Shown piece after piece: positions 8,111 to 16,376 of a stretch of 64,000 nucleotides of DNA (positions within the stretch are counted from its first letter, which is position 1; every line of letters begins with the position of its first letter). The DNA is taken from assembly GCA_934662505.1 (NCBI GenBank), contig CAKUKE010000002.1:124001-188000 (forward strand), given 5' to 3'. Position numbers and translations under genes: made by a program. The notes under the pieces were generated by a model that was not told the DNA's origin, ran no database searches, and saw only the letters and a program-made list of their open reading frames with translations. The stretch is from an uncultured Clostridia bacterium (GTDB lineage Bacteria > Bacillota > Clostridia > Christensenellales > Aristaeellaceae).

Positions 8111-9418
8111 ATGAAAAAGACCCTCAGTATCCTGCTGGTGCTGGCGATGGTGCTTTCTCTGGGCCTGGGCCTGGTGAGCGCTTCCGCCGAAGAAAAGACC
8201 AAGGTGGTCGTGTGGACCTTTGCGGCCGAAGATCAGGAAGAAACTTCCACCTTCGCCCGTCTGAAGAAGTGGGCTGAAGATTTCACCGCCGGCAACGACA
8301 AGATCGAAGTCGTGGTGGAAGGCTCCAAGAACGCGCAGGTGCTTCTGACCGCCCTGACCGGCAATGAAGGCCCCGACATTTTCCAGAACTACTGGAACAA
8401 TGCTCCCGCTTGGGCGGAAAAGGGCGCTCTGCTGGATCTGACCGAGTACGTGAACAACGCCCCCGAAAGCTGGGACAAGGCTGACTTCCTGGATGCCTCC
8501 TGGGGTCTGTGCACCTACAACGATCATATCTACTTCATCCCCTACACCTATTCTTCTTCCTTTATCTTCTATGATAAGGACGTCCTGAAGGAAGCGGGCT
8601 ACGATGAGTTCCCCAAGACCCTGGACGAAATGATCGAGCTGGCCGACAAGCTGGTCGTCGTCGGCGAAGATGGCAAGATCGAGCGCATGGGCATTCTGCC
8701 TGACGTGCCGTGGCTGGAGACCGTTATGTGGCCCGTGGCCTTCAACGCTCCCTACACCAGCGAAGACGGCAAGACCATCACCTTCAACGATCCCACCATG
8801 GTGAAGGCCTATCAGTGGCAGGCTGACATCTATGCCAAGTATGGCTATGACAACGTGAAGAACTTCGTCGAGAGCTTCGGCAACGATGCGCAGGATCCTC
8901 TGTTCGCCGGCAAGCTGGTCATGCGTTGGCGCGCTGACAGCGCGATCCCCAACATGATCAAGTACGGCAAGGAAACCGGCACCAACGTGGGCATGGCCTT
9001 CATGCCTGCTGCTGAGGACGGCAACGCCTACGGCATGCTGACCTGCGCGGTGTGGGGCGTGAACGCCCACACCAAGAACGTGGACGCCACCATCGAAGTG
9101 CTCTACAGCCTGACCGGCAAGGAGAACATGCAGTGGCTGGCCAACGGTCAGTTCAACAACGGTACCTTCATGCCCCGCGTGAGCGCGCTGAACTACGTCA
9201 TCGACGGTGAATTCGAAGACATGGCCAAGGAATGCGCCACCATGCTGCGCGACGGTCAGTTCCGTCATTTCCCCATGAGCTCCTACATCGGTGAATATCT
9301 GGCTGCCATCAACACCCAGATGACCGAAGCTCTGGCCGGCTACATCACCGTGGAAGAAGGCTGCCAGAACGTGGTGGACGAAATTCAGCCCATCGCGGAC
9401 GCTGCCAACGCCCAGTAA
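8111..9418 (+). CDS. Extracellular sugar-binding protein of an ABC importer
   Basis: 435-residue solute-binding protein (MalE-like). A Sec signal peptide spans roughly residues 1-27: KK, hydrophobic core LSILLVLAMVLSLGLG, then ASAEE. There is no lipobox cysteine, so anchoring is unclear. The mature part has the two-lobe pattern of family 1 binding proteins, including GPDIFQNYWNNAP and DPLFAGKLVMRWR. It delivers a carbohydrate to the two permeases encoded next. Codon usage is more biased than in its neighbours, consistent with high expression, and a hairpin after the stop would favour it over the permeases. Confidence 0.9.
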   Translation: MKKTLSILLVLAMVLSLGLGLVSASAEEKTKVVVWTFAAEDQEETSTFARLKKWAEDFTAGNDKIEVVVEGSKNAQVLLTALTGNEGPDIFQNYWNNAPAWAEKGALLDLTEYVNNAPESWDKADFLDASWGLCTYNDHIYFIPYTYSSSFIFYDKDVLKEAGYDEFPKTLDEMIELADKLVVVGEDGKIERMGILPDVPWLETVMWPVAFNAPYTSEDGKTITFNDPTMVKAYQWQADIYAKYGYDNVKNFVESFGNDAQDPLFAGKLVMRWRADSAIPNMIKYGKETGTNVGMAFMPAAEDGNAYGMLTCAVWGVNAHTKNVDATIEVLYSLTGKENMQWLANGQFNNGTFMPRVSALNYVIDGEFEDMAKECATMLRDGQFRHFPMSSYIGEYLAAINTQMTEALAGYITVEEGCQNVVDEIQPIADAANAQ

Positions 9419-9448
9419 TCCTGAACCGTTTCTCGGATAGAAACACCT

Positions 9449-9484
9449 GGGGGGAAGTACTGCAACCCAGTGCTTCCCCCTTTC
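9449..9484 (+). terminator. Intercistronic hairpin after the binding-protein gene
   Basis: A 13-base-pair stem, GGGGGAAGTACTG against CAGTGCTTCCCCC with one G-T pair and a five-base loop, is followed by TTTCCTG. The U-run is short, so it probably acts as a partial terminator or as 3'-end protection, raising binding protein over permease levels. Confidence 0.7.
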
Positions 9485-9537
9485 CTGTATGTATTTCTCA
9501 ATCCGCCTTACTTCCGAATTGAAAGAGAGGGGTCAAC

Positions 9538-10500
9538 GTGGCAGAGACGCTTGCGACCCGTAAGCCCATTGCGAAAAGGGGCAAGACCAAGCAGGAAAAG
9601 CGGTTTATCCGGTTGGGACTTCTGTTTACCCTGCCGTGGATCATCGGCTTTCTGCTGTTTTCGATTTATCCCATTTGTTCCGCAATTTACTACAGCCTGA
9701 CGGATTACAACGTTTTTCAGGCGCCCAACTTCATCGGCCTGAAGAACTACACCGACCTGTTCCATAACAAGTATTTCCCGACCTGCGTCGGCAATACCCT
9801 TTACATTGCGTTTCTCGGGCTGCCGCTGGGTCTGATTGTCGCCCTGCTGCTGGCCTTGCTGCTGGCTCATGAAATGAAGGGCATGGCGATTTTCCGCACC
9901 ATTTACTATCTGCCTACCGTGGTGCCCGTGGTGGCCAGCGCCATGCTGTTCGTCTGGGTGCTCAACGGCGATTACGGTCTGCTGAACGTTGCGCTGCGCA
10001 GCATCGGCATCAAGGGACCAAACTGGCTGTCCAACCCTGCGACCACCAAACTGTCCTTGATTTTGATGGATACCTGGCGCTGCGGCCAGACGACCATCAT
10101 CTTCCTCTCCGCACTGAAAGCGGTGCCCAAGAGCTTCTATGAGGCGGCCGAGCTGGACGGCGCGGGCCCCTGCCGCCGTTTCTTCAGCATCACGCTGCCT
10201 TACATTGGCCCCACGATTGAGTTCAACCTCATTATGGGTCTGATCTCTTCCTTCCAGTACTTCACGCAGGCGTACGTGTTCTCCAGCGTGACCGGTATCG
10301 GCTCGGGTTATCAGACCATCGGCGGCGGCCCCCGCAACTCCCTGCTGTTCTATTCGCTGGAATTGTACCGTCAGGCGTTCAGCTATCTGAAGATGGGTTA
10401 CGCCTGCGCGATGGCGATTGTGCTGTTTATCATCGTGCTGATCGTTTCCATGGCCGTCATGTGGATGATGGAACGCAAGATCAGCTACGACGTAGAATAA
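9538..10500 (+). CDS. Sugar ABC transporter permease (MalF-like)
   Basis: 320-residue permease with six predicted membrane helices; the first covers LGLLFTLPWIIGFLLFSIYP. The coupling loop EAAELDGAGPCRRFFSITLP is the EAA motif that contacts the ATPase. The start is GTG at 9538, preceded by a gagaggg site; no ATG fits the conserved N-terminus. It forms a heterodimer with the next gene. No ATPase gene lies in this locus, so a shared MsmK/MsiK-type ATPase encoded elsewhere is expected. Confidence 0.9.
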   Translation: MAETLATRKPIAKRGKTKQEKRFIRLGLLFTLPWIIGFLLFSIYPICSAIYYSLTDYNVFQAPNFIGLKNYTDLFHNKYFPTCVGNTLYIAFLGLPLGLIVALLLALLLAHEMKGMAIFRTIYYLPTVVPVVASAMLFVWVLNGDYGLLNVALRSIGIKGPNWLSNPATTKLSLILMDTWRCGQTTIIFLSALKAVPKSFYEAAELDGAGPCRRFFSITLPYIGPTIEFNLIMGLISSFQYFTQAYVFSSVTGIGSGYQTIGGGPRNSLLFYSLELYRQAFSYLKMGYACAMAIVLFIIVLIVSMAVMWMMERKISYDVE

Positions 10501-10518
10501 GGAAAGGAGAGAGAAACC

Positions 10519-11370
10519 ATGGCAAGCGTTGTGTCTTCCGCAAAGGTACGCAAATATGCCGGCAAGGCGTTTACCGTTATTCTGCTGGTGTTTTTCGCCG
10601 TTGTGTTCTTTATGCCCTTCCTTTGGATGTTCTCCACGTCCATCAAGCCGGATAATCAGGTGTTCCTCAATCCGCCGGTGTGGATTCCCGACCCGGTGCT
10701 CTGGAGCAACTATCCCGAGGTGTTTGAGCGTATCCCCATGTGGACGTATGTAAAGAACACCTTTGTCACCTCCATTCTGCCGGTGATCGGCTCTCTGCTG
10801 TCCGCGCCCATCGTGGCCTACGGTCTGACGAAGATCCCGTGGAGGGGGCCGAAGTTCATTTTCCCCATCATTCTGGCGACCATGATGATCCCCTGGCAGG
10901 TGACGCAGATTCCGCTGTACCTCACCTGGTCCAACCTCGGCTTTGTCAATACCTTCGTCCCGCTGGTGCTGCCTGCCTTCTTCGGATCGGCGTATTACAT
11001 TTATCTGATGCGTCAGTTCGTCAAGTCTCTGCCGGACAGCGTCATCGAAGCGTCCCGTATTGACGGCGCAGGCGAGATCACCATTCTGGCTCGCGTGGTT
11101 TATCCTATGTGTAAGCCGGTGCTGACCACCATCGCCATTCTGGTGTTCATCGGTCACTGGAACGACCTGAACGGCCCGCTGCTTTACCTGCAGAACGGCT
11201 CCAAGTACACCCTGTCCATCGGTCTTCAGATCTTCCTGTCCGATGCGAATCAGGAATGGAACCTGCTCATGGCGGCCAGCGTACTGTTCACTGCGCCTCT
11301 GATCATCATCTTCTTCATTGCGCAGAAGCAGTTTATCAGCGGTATTTCCACGACCTCCGGTTTGAAGTAA
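10519..11370 (+). CDS. Sugar ABC transporter permease (MalG-like)
   Basis: 283-residue permease with six membrane helices. The N-terminus carries VFFAVVFFMPFLWMFSTSIK, typical of MalG/AraQ-type proteins. The EAA loop is EASRIDGAGEITILARVVYP. It starts 18 bases after the MalF-like gene with a strong ggaaaggagag site. It ends before a strong terminator, so the transcript from 8.1 kb probably ends here. Substrate is inferred to be a carbohydrate or sugar acid from the neighbouring enzymes. Confidence 0.9.
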   Translation: MASVVSSAKVRKYAGKAFTVILLVFFAVVFFMPFLWMFSTSIKPDNQVFLNPPVWIPDPVLWSNYPEVFERIPMWTYVKNTFVTSILPVIGSLLSAPIVAYGLTKIPWRGPKFIFPIILATMMIPWQVTQIPLYLTWSNLGFVNTFVPLVLPAFFGSAYYIYLMRQFVKSLPDSVIEASRIDGAGEITILARVVYPMCKPVLTTIAILVFIGHWNDLNGPLLYLQNGSKYTLSIGLQIFLSDANQEWNLLMAASVLFTAPLIIIFFIAQKQFISGISTTSGLK

Positions 11371-11384
11371 GCGAAGTAAGGAAA

Positions 11385-11416
11385 AACGGCGCGGCTTGTC
11401 CGCGTCGTTTTTTTTG
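11385..11416 (+). terminator. Terminator of the sugar ABC transporter operon
   Basis: A GC-rich hairpin, AACGGCGCGG with CCGCGTCGTT, is followed by a run of eight T residues. Confidence 0.85.
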
Positions 11417-11427
11417 TTGCCTGTTTC

Positions 11428-11456
11428 TTTTCAAAAGAAGCGATTTTTGCTATAAT
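11428..11456 (+). promoter_or_regulatory. trmB promoter
   Basis: TATAAT at 11451-11456 is preceded by TGC (extended -10), with a weak -35 (TTTTCA) at 17-base spacing. Confidence 0.55.
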
Positions 11457-11504
11457 ACTTTTGCGGCTGAGCCGTGAAAAACAAAGGAAAGCGAACAACA
11501 GACC

Positions 11505-12203
11505 ATGCGAATGCGGAATAAAAAATGGGCGCGGCCGGAGCTGGCGGCCTGCCCTTACTTTGTGGATGACCCTGAAAGCGTGCGGGGGAAATGGCAGGAG
11601 CAATTTGCCCGGCCGCAGCCCTTGCATGTGGAGCTGGGCTGCGGAAAATGCGTTTCCACGGCGCAGATGGCGCTGGACAACCCGGACGTCAATTTTCTGG
11701 CGGTGGATCTGGTGTGCAGCGTGCTGGGGGTGGGCAGGCGCAACATCGAGGCTGCTTACGCCGGACGGACGGTGGATAACCTTGTATTGACCCATTTTGA
11801 CATTATGTGGATCGAGAAATACTTGGCGCCGGAAGATCGGGCGGATCGGATCATCATTTCCTTCTGCAACCCGTGGAATCAGAAAAGCAGTCAGGCCAAA
11901 CGCCGCCTGACCCATCCCAGACAGCTGATGCAGTATCGCGCGTTTCTGCGTCCGGGCGGGGAAATCCATTTCAAAACGGATGACGACAACCTTTTCCGTG
12001 TATCCCGTACGTATCTGCGTACGTGCGGTTTTGAGGAGATCTACTGCACGGAGGATCTGCACGGGGATCAGGAGGCGCTGAGCCGGTTTTCGCACTATGA
12101 AAGCGAGCACGAGAAGCGCTACGCGGCGGAGGGGGTACCCATCAAGTTTCTGGCAGCGCGCATGACGAGGCTTCCGCCGGAGGCGGACGAGCCGTCTGCC
12201 TAA
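11505..12203 (+). CDS. trmB: tRNA (guanine-N7-)-methyltransferase
   Basis: 232-residue enzyme that forms m7G46 in tRNA using S-adenosylmethionine. The SAM-binding glycine motif reads LHVELGCGKC near residue 45, followed by NFLAVDLVCSV as the acidic strand end. The conserved segment FCNPWNQKSSQAKRRLTHPR corresponds to the family's catalytic PDPW.K..H.KRRL block, with CNPW in place of PDPW as seen in Clostridia. Length is normal. It is a single-gene unit with its own promoter. Confidence 0.9.
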   Translation: MRMRNKKWARPELAACPYFVDDPESVRGKWQEQFARPQPLHVELGCGKCVSTAQMALDNPDVNFLAVDLVCSVLGVGRRNIEAAYAGRTVDNLVLTHFDIMWIEKYLAPEDRADRIIISFCNPWNQKSSQAKRRLTHPRQLMQYRAFLRPGGEIHFKTDDDNLFRVSRTYLRTCGFEEIYCTEDLHGDQEALSRFSHYESEHEKRYAAEGVPIKFLAARMTRLPPEADEPSA

Positions 12204-12224
12204 GGAAAACGCACGGAGAACGCG

Positions 12225-12611
12225 TTACAACAGGCCTTCGGGCAGCGCTGCCAGCATGGACGCATCCCCGGGGCATAGGGGGTACCGGGCGGCTTCTGCA
12301 CGGGTGACCCATGCAAAAGCAGCGTGCTCTTTGCGGGTCAGTTCGCCCGATTGAATTTCGCACAGGAAAAAGGTCAGGTGAATGACGCCGCCGGGCGCCG
12401 CATGGGTCGCTTCGGCCAGTACGGCCGTCGGTTCGACGACGATGCCCAGCTCTTCCATACATTCACGACGGATGCATTCCGGCAGGGTCTCGCCCTGCTC
12501 CTGCTTGCCGCCGGGAAACTCCCACAGCAGCCCGTTGCTTTTTCCAGCGGGACGCTGACAAAGGAGAAAACGCGCGCCGCTGCGGATGACGGCGGCAGTA
12601 ACTTCCAGCAT
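12225..12611 (-). CDS. mutT: NUDIX hydrolase, MutT-like (8-oxo-dGTP diphosphatase)
   Basis: 128-residue protein with a complete Nudix box: G35, E41, then RRECMEELGI (REx2EExG), the magnesium-binding helix. The start MLEVTAAVIRSG at 12611 has a GGGAGG site five to six bases upstream on the minus strand. The same frame stays open far upstream over rarA, but that part is a shadow. The likely role is removing oxidised dGTP, consistent with nearby repair genes. A small gap of 39 bases separates it from the divergent rarA. Related Nudix enzymes with other substrates cannot be excluded. Confidence 0.87.
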   Translation of the reverse strand: MLEVTAAVIRSGARFLLCQRPAGKSNGLLWEFPGGKQEQGETLPECIRRECMEELGIVVEPTAVLAEATHAAPGGVIHLTFFLCEIQSGELTRKEHAAFAWVTRAEAARYPLCPGDASMLAALPEGLL

Positions 12612-12650
12612 GCAATACCTCCCATAATCAAGACAGAAAGCGTTTAAAAC

Positions 12651-13976
12651 ATGGAACAGGCAACTTTTTTTGAAACCGATGCGGCGCAGCCTCTGGCGGC
12701 GCGTCTGCGCCCGGATACTCTGGATGAATTTGTGGGACAGGAGCACCTGATCGGTCAGGGAAAGGTGCTCCGGCGGCTTATTGAGGAGGATCGGGTTTGC
12801 TCCATGATCTTCTGGGGGCCGCCCGGGGTCGGCAAAACAAGCCTTGCGCACATCATTGCCCGCAGTACCCGTGCGAAATTCATCGATTTTTCTGCCGTTA
12901 CCAGCGGCATTCGGGAGATACGCGGGGTCATGGAGGAAGCGGAGCAGAACCGTCGGTTCGGCGAGAAAACGCTGGTGTTCGTGGATGAAATCCACCGGTT
13001 CAATAAGGCGCAGCAGGATGCATTTCTGCCTTTTGTGGAAAAGGGCAGCATTATTCTCATCGGCGCAACGACGGAGAACCCTTCCTTCGAGGTGAACGGC
13101 GCGCTGCTTTCCCGCTGCAAGGTGTTCGTATTGCAGCCCCTGTCGCAGACGGACATTGAAACCCTCCTCCGGCATGCGCTGGAAAGCAGAAAGGGCTTTG
13201 GCGGGCAGAAGATCCGCTTCGAGGAAGGAATGCTGTCGTCCATTGCCGCGTTTGCCAATGGCGACGCGCGGACGGCGCTGTCCACCTTGGAAATGGCTGT
13301 TCTCAACGGAGACATACGGAACGGTGAAACCGTGGTGCGCCCGGAGACGCTGGCGCAGTGTCTGTCGAAAAAGTCGCTGCTCTACGATAAAAGCGGGGAG
13401 GAGCACTACAATCTGATTTCTGCGCTGCATAAATCGATGCGCAATTCCGACCCGGACGCGGCGGTTTACTGGCTGGCGCGCATGCTGGAAGCGGGGGAGG
13501 ATCCGCTCTACGTCGCCCGAAGGGTGACGCGGTTCGCCAGCGAGGATATCGGGCTGGCGGATCCCCGGGCGCTGGAAACCGCGGTCGCGGCCTATCAGGC
13601 CTGCCACCTGATCGGCATGCCTGAGTGCAGCGTTCATCTGACGCAGGCCGTGGTGTACATGGCGATGGCGCCGAAATCCAATGCATTGTATACCGCCTAT
13701 GAGGCCGCCCGTCAGGACGCGCTGCAGCAGTTGTCCGAGCCGGTGCCGATGCATTTGCGCAATGCGCCTACACGGCTCATGCGGGAGCTGAAGTATGGCG
13801 AAGGGTATGTGTATGCCCACGATACGCCGGATAAGCTGTCAGCGATGCAGTGTCTGCCGGACAATTTGAAGGATCGCGCTTATTACCAGCCCACGCGGGA
13901 GGGACTGGAAGGACGGTATCAGGATCGTCTGGCGGAGATCAAGCGCTGGAAGGCCGCGCACCAGACGAAAGACTGA
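12651..13976 (+). CDS. rarA: Replication-associated recombination protein A (AAA+ ATPase)
   Basis: 441-residue member of the RarA/MgsA/WRNIP1 family, related to clamp loaders and acting at stalled forks. Walker A is GPPGVGKTSL near residue 50, Walker B is LVFVDEIHRFN, sensor 1 is IGATTENPSF and the arginine finger region follows in ALLSRCK. The C-terminal tetramerisation domain includes SEDIGLADPRAL and LIGMPECSVHLTQAVVYMA. The N-terminus PLAARLRPDTLDEFVGQEHL is the family signature. The ribosome binding site is weak. Confidence 0.93.
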   Translation: MEQATFFETDAAQPLAARLRPDTLDEFVGQEHLIGQGKVLRRLIEEDRVCSMIFWGPPGVGKTSLAHIIARSTRAKFIDFSAVTSGIREIRGVMEEAEQNRRFGEKTLVFVDEIHRFNKAQQDAFLPFVEKGSIILIGATTENPSFEVNGALLSRCKVFVLQPLSQTDIETLLRHALESRKGFGGQKIRFEEGMLSSIAAFANGDARTALSTLEMAVLNGDIRNGETVVRPETLAQCLSKKSLLYDKSGEEHYNLISALHKSMRNSDPDAAVYWLARMLEAGEDPLYVARRVTRFASEDIGLADPRALETAVAAYQACHLIGMPECSVHLTQAVVYMAMAPKSNALYTAYEAARQDALQQLSEPVPMHLRNAPTRLMRELKYGEGYVYAHDTPDKLSAMQCLPDNLKDRAYYQPTREGLEGRYQDRLAEIKRWKAAHQTKD

Positions 13977-14101
13977 AAAGAGAAAACAGGCGGAAACAAA
14001 ACGGAGCAGGGACGCAAAGGCGGGTGAGAGCCGGTGATGCCTTGTCTGCGCTGACGCATTTTCCGAAAATAAGGACGCAGGCGCGGCGGCATATGCCTGA
14101 T

Positions 14102-14926
14102 TTATGCCCGTACCCGCAATTCCCAGAAAGCGACCGCGCTGGCGGCGGCGACGTTCACGGAGTCCGCTCCGTGATGCATCGGAATGATGACGGTGTGATC
14201 GCAGCAGCAGAGGGTGCCCTCCCTCAAACCGTTGCCCTCCGAGCCGAGCAGCAGCGCCAGTTTAGCGGCGGACGCCAGCTGCGGGTCGTCGATGGGAAGC
14301 GCATCCGGCCGCAGGGCCAACGCGGCCGTTTCAAACCCGTCCTGCTTCAGGGCGGTCATGACGCCCGAAGGCCACGCTGTCTGCGGGCAATACGCCCATG
14401 GCACCTGAAAGACCGTGCCCATGCTGACGCGCACTGCCCGACGGTGAAAGGGGTCACAGCAGGAAGGGGACAGGAGCAGACCGTCCATACCCAGCGCGGC
14501 GGCGTTGCGGAAGATGGCGCCGATGTTGGCGGCGTCCGTTACATTTTCCAGTATCGCCAGACGGCGGGAAGGGCGGCATACGCTTTCCGCCGTGACGGGA
14601 GCGGGGCGCTGCAGTGCACACAGAATGCCGCGGGTGAGGGGGAAGCCGGCAATGCGGTTCAAAAAATCCGTATCGCCGGTGTACACGGTGCATTTGCCGC
14701 AGCGCGCAAGAAGCGGGGCGGCCTTGCCGGTGATGTGTCTGCGCTCCATCAGAAAAGACAGGGGTATAAGCCCCGCGTCCAGCGCGTGGCCGATGACTTT
14801 GGTTCCTTCGGCGATCAGGAGACCTTTTTCGGGCTCCAGACGGCTGCGAAGCTGGGCGTCCGTCAGATGAAAGTAAGGCAGAACGCCGGGTGCAGCCGGA
14901 TCGTTCAGTTCCACAACGTGTATCAT
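14102..14926 (-). CDS. TrmH/SpoU-family RNA 2'-O-methyltransferase
   Basis: 274-residue SPOUT methylase. The C-terminal catalytic domain has the three SpoU motifs: NVTDAANIGAIFRNAAALG (motif 1), LLLGSEGNGL (motif 2) and IPMHHGADSVNVAAASAVA (motif 3). The N-terminal part resembles the substrate-binding domain of TsnR/RlmB-like enzymes. I chose MIHVVELNDP at 14926 because GAGG lies eight bases upstream; two earlier Met codons lack a site. It is the last gene of a minus-strand run after the two MGMT-family genes. The target nucleotide (23S rRNA or tRNA) cannot be determined. Confidence 0.85.
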   Translation of the reverse strand: MIHVVELNDPAAPGVLPYFHLTDAQLRSRLEPEKGLLIAEGTKVIGHALDAGLIPLSFLMERRHITGKAAPLLARCGKCTVYTGDTDFLNRIAGFPLTRGILCALQRPAPVTAESVCRPSRRLAILENVTDAANIGAIFRNAAALGMDGLLLSPSCCDPFHRRAVRVSMGTVFQVPWAYCPQTAWPSGVMTALKQDGFETAALALRPDALPIDDPQLASAAKLALLLGSEGNGLREGTLCCCDHTVIIPMHHGADSVNVAAASAVAFWELRVRA

Positions 14927-14972
14927 TCCAATAACCTCATGTGACAGGCAGGATGAAATGTATCCGGGAGGA

Positions 14973-15269
14973 CTACGCATCCCAGCGACAGGCATTCAAA
15001 TTGACCTGCCCGTTATCCAGAAAGGAGACGCCTTCCTCCAACAGCAGAAATGCCTGCTCCGGCCAGCCGGGCGCCGTCCGTCCGCAGTGATTTACCACCC
15101 GGTGGCAGGGGTAATCCCCATAGCGGTCGGCCTCCCGCAGCACCCGTCCTACCAGCCGCGCGTTTTTCTCCCGGCCGATCAGCCGGGCGATCTGGCCGTA
15201 GGTGGCCACCTTCCCGGACGGTATTTCGCTCACGACAGACAGAATTTCATATATGACGCGTTCATCCAT
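14973..15269 (-). CDS. Short MGMT-family protein with an intact PCHR motif
   Basis: 98-residue protein equal to just the C-terminal DNA-binding domain of O6-alkylguanine-DNA alkyltransferase. It has the helix-turn-helix GKVATYGQIARLIG and arginine finger region RLVGRVLREA. The active-site motif is YPCHRVV, so the acceptor cysteine is present; alkyltransferase-like (ATL) proteins of this size usually carry Trp there. It begins three bases after the stop of the full-length ogt-like gene, with no independent strong site, so translation is probably coupled. Function: DNA alkylation repair or lesion recognition. Confidence 0.85.
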   Translation of the reverse strand: MDERVIYEILSVVSEIPSGKVATYGQIARLIGREKNARLVGRVLREADRYGDYPCHRVVNHCGRTAPGWPEQAFLLLEEGVSFLDNGQVNLNACRWDA

Positions 15270-15272
15270 GGG

Positions 15273-15806
15273 TTACAGTGCCGCGCTTCTGCGCGGCACA
15301 AACAGACCGCTCATATCCGCGCCCTCCAGTTGGAGAAGGGACATTTTCTTTTGCAGCCCGCCTGCGTAGCCGGTCAGACTGCCACTCTTGCCGACGACCC
15401 GGTGACAGGGAACGATCAAAGAGATCGGATTGCGCCCAACGGTGCCGCCAACGGCCTGGGCGCACATGGGCGCGCCGCCCATTTTTTCCGAAACCTGTTT
15501 TGTCAGCGCACCGTAGGTAGTGGTGCTGCCGTAGGGAATGGCAAGCATCAGCGACCAGACCAGCTGCTGAAAGGGGGTGCCCTGCAGATGGAGTGCAGGG
15601 GTAAAATCGGGCTGGCGGCCGGCAAAATAGGCGTCAAGCCACGCACGGGTCTGGGCGAGGTGCGGCGTTTCCCGCTGCTCCCGGTTCCTTTCCAGCCCCT
15701 GTGCAAAGTATTTGGCGCCTTCAAACCACAGCCCGGTTACGCCCTGATGGTCAGCAGCCATCAGCACGCCGCCGAGGGGGGATTGGTAATGTTGAAAATA
15801 GTGCAT
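15273..15806 (-). CDS. ogt: Methylated-DNA--protein-cysteine methyltransferase
   Basis: 177-residue suicidal repair protein that transfers O6-alkyl groups from guanine to its own cysteine. It has an N-terminal ribonuclease-like domain (YFQHYQSPLGGVLMAADHQG) and a C-terminal domain with PYGSTTTYGALTKQV, GRNPISLIVPCHRVVG and LTGYAGGLQKK. The acceptor Cys is in PCHRVV. Length is normal for Ogt. It heads a compact minus-strand group with a second, short MGMT protein and an RNA methylase. No clear promoter was found between it and the terminator of the upstream zinc-ribbon gene. Confidence 0.92.
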   Translation of the reverse strand: MHYFQHYQSPLGGVLMAADHQGVTGLWFEGAKYFAQGLERNREQRETPHLAQTRAWLDAYFAGRQPDFTPALHLQGTPFQQLVWSLMLAIPYGSTTTYGALTKQVSEKMGGAPMCAQAVGGTVGRNPISLIVPCHRVVGKSGSLTGYAGGLQKKMSLLQLEGADMSGLFVPRRSAAL

Positions 15807-15846
15807 AAACGGCTGCTTTCTGCTTGTTTCAAGCGGACGAAAGAAT

Positions 15847-15883
15847 AAAAAAAGACCGGAAAGCCTGTGCTTCCCGGTCTTTT
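15847..15883 (-). terminator. Terminator after the zinc-ribbon gene
   Basis: On the minus strand AAAGACCGGGAAGC pairs with GCTTTCCGGTCTTT (one mismatch), followed by a T-rich run. Confidence 0.8.
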
Positions 15884-15887
15884 ACTG

Positions 15888-16175
15888 TTACTGCTGATTG
15901 CGGAACTTGGCGAAGCACTCGCGGCAGTACACGGGCCGATCCCCACGGGGCTGGAAGGGCACCTGCGTGGTGCAGCCGCAGCCGTCGCAGATCACTTCAT
16001 ACATCTGGCGCTCGCCACGGTTGCCGCCATTGTTGGCACGACGGGCAGCACGGCAGGCGGGGCAGCGGCTGGGCTCATTCTGGAAGCCCTTTTCGGCGTA
16101 GAAAGCCTGTTCGGAAGCGGTGAAGGTGAATTCCTGACCGCATTCACGGCAGGTCAGCGTTTTGTCCTGATACAT
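15888..16175 (-). CDS. Zinc-ribbon domain protein (zf_Tbcl type)
   Basis: 95-residue protein with four CxxC pairs: C9/C12 (CRECG), C38/C41 (CPACR), C64/C67 (CDGCG) and C84/C87 (CREC). The N-terminal part, LTCRECGQEFTFTASEQAFY, is the hallmark of the probable zinc-ribbon family found widely in Clostridia; FYAEKGF follows. The C-terminal part, MYEVICDGCGCTTQVPFQP, is a second ribbon. Molecular function is unknown; a nucleic-acid or ribosome-linked role is a guess. The start has AAGGAGG upstream, but that site can be masked by pairing with a distant part of the leader. Confidence 0.85.
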   Translation of the reverse strand: MYQDKTLTCRECGQEFTFTASEQAFYAEKGFQNEPSRCPACRAARRANNGGNRGERQMYEVICDGCGCTTQVPFQPRGDRPVYCRECFAKFRNQQ

Positions 16176-16308
16176 ATCTCAGAACCTCCTTAAAATATTG
16201 GCCAAACCATTGGGAACCCGTGTAGGATGTTTCCGTGGCTCGACCCCTCGCCGAAGCGAAGTACAAAACCTGGAGGAACACCTGAGATACTCCTAAAGTT
16301 TGGTTTAC
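16176..16308 (-). promoter_or_regulatory. Structured leader RNA that can mask the zinc-ribbon gene's ribosome binding site
   Basis: About 133 bases lie between the predicted transcription start and the ATG, with no ORF. On the minus strand GGAGG-TT-CTGAGATA, which spans the ribosome binding site and touches the start codon (plus 16175-16189), is complementary to TATCTCAG-GTGTT-CCTCC near the 5' end (plus 16272-16289). That gives 13 base pairs in two co-oriented blocks. The enclosed ~82 bases include a CTTCGC-TTCG-GCGAGG tetraloop hairpin. This is the layout of a translational switch. I could not match it to a named riboswitch class. Confidence 0.6.
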
Positions 16309-16314
16309 AAGTAC

Positions 16315-16343
16315 AGTATAGCACATTTCTCCGGGTTTGGAAA
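16315..16343 (-). promoter_or_regulatory. Promoter of the zinc-ribbon gene
   Basis: Minus strand TTTCCA and TATACT are spaced by 17 bases, with TGC before the -10 box. Confidence 0.6.
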
Positions 16344-16376
16344 GCCTTTTTTCAAAATAAAATACCCGCAAAAATC

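Noticed and set aside
12612..13820. Open minus-strand extension that would fuse a large N-terminal region to the MutT protein
   Set aside because: It lies opposite rarA, lacks domain signals, and MutT has its own GGGAGG site and start at 12611.
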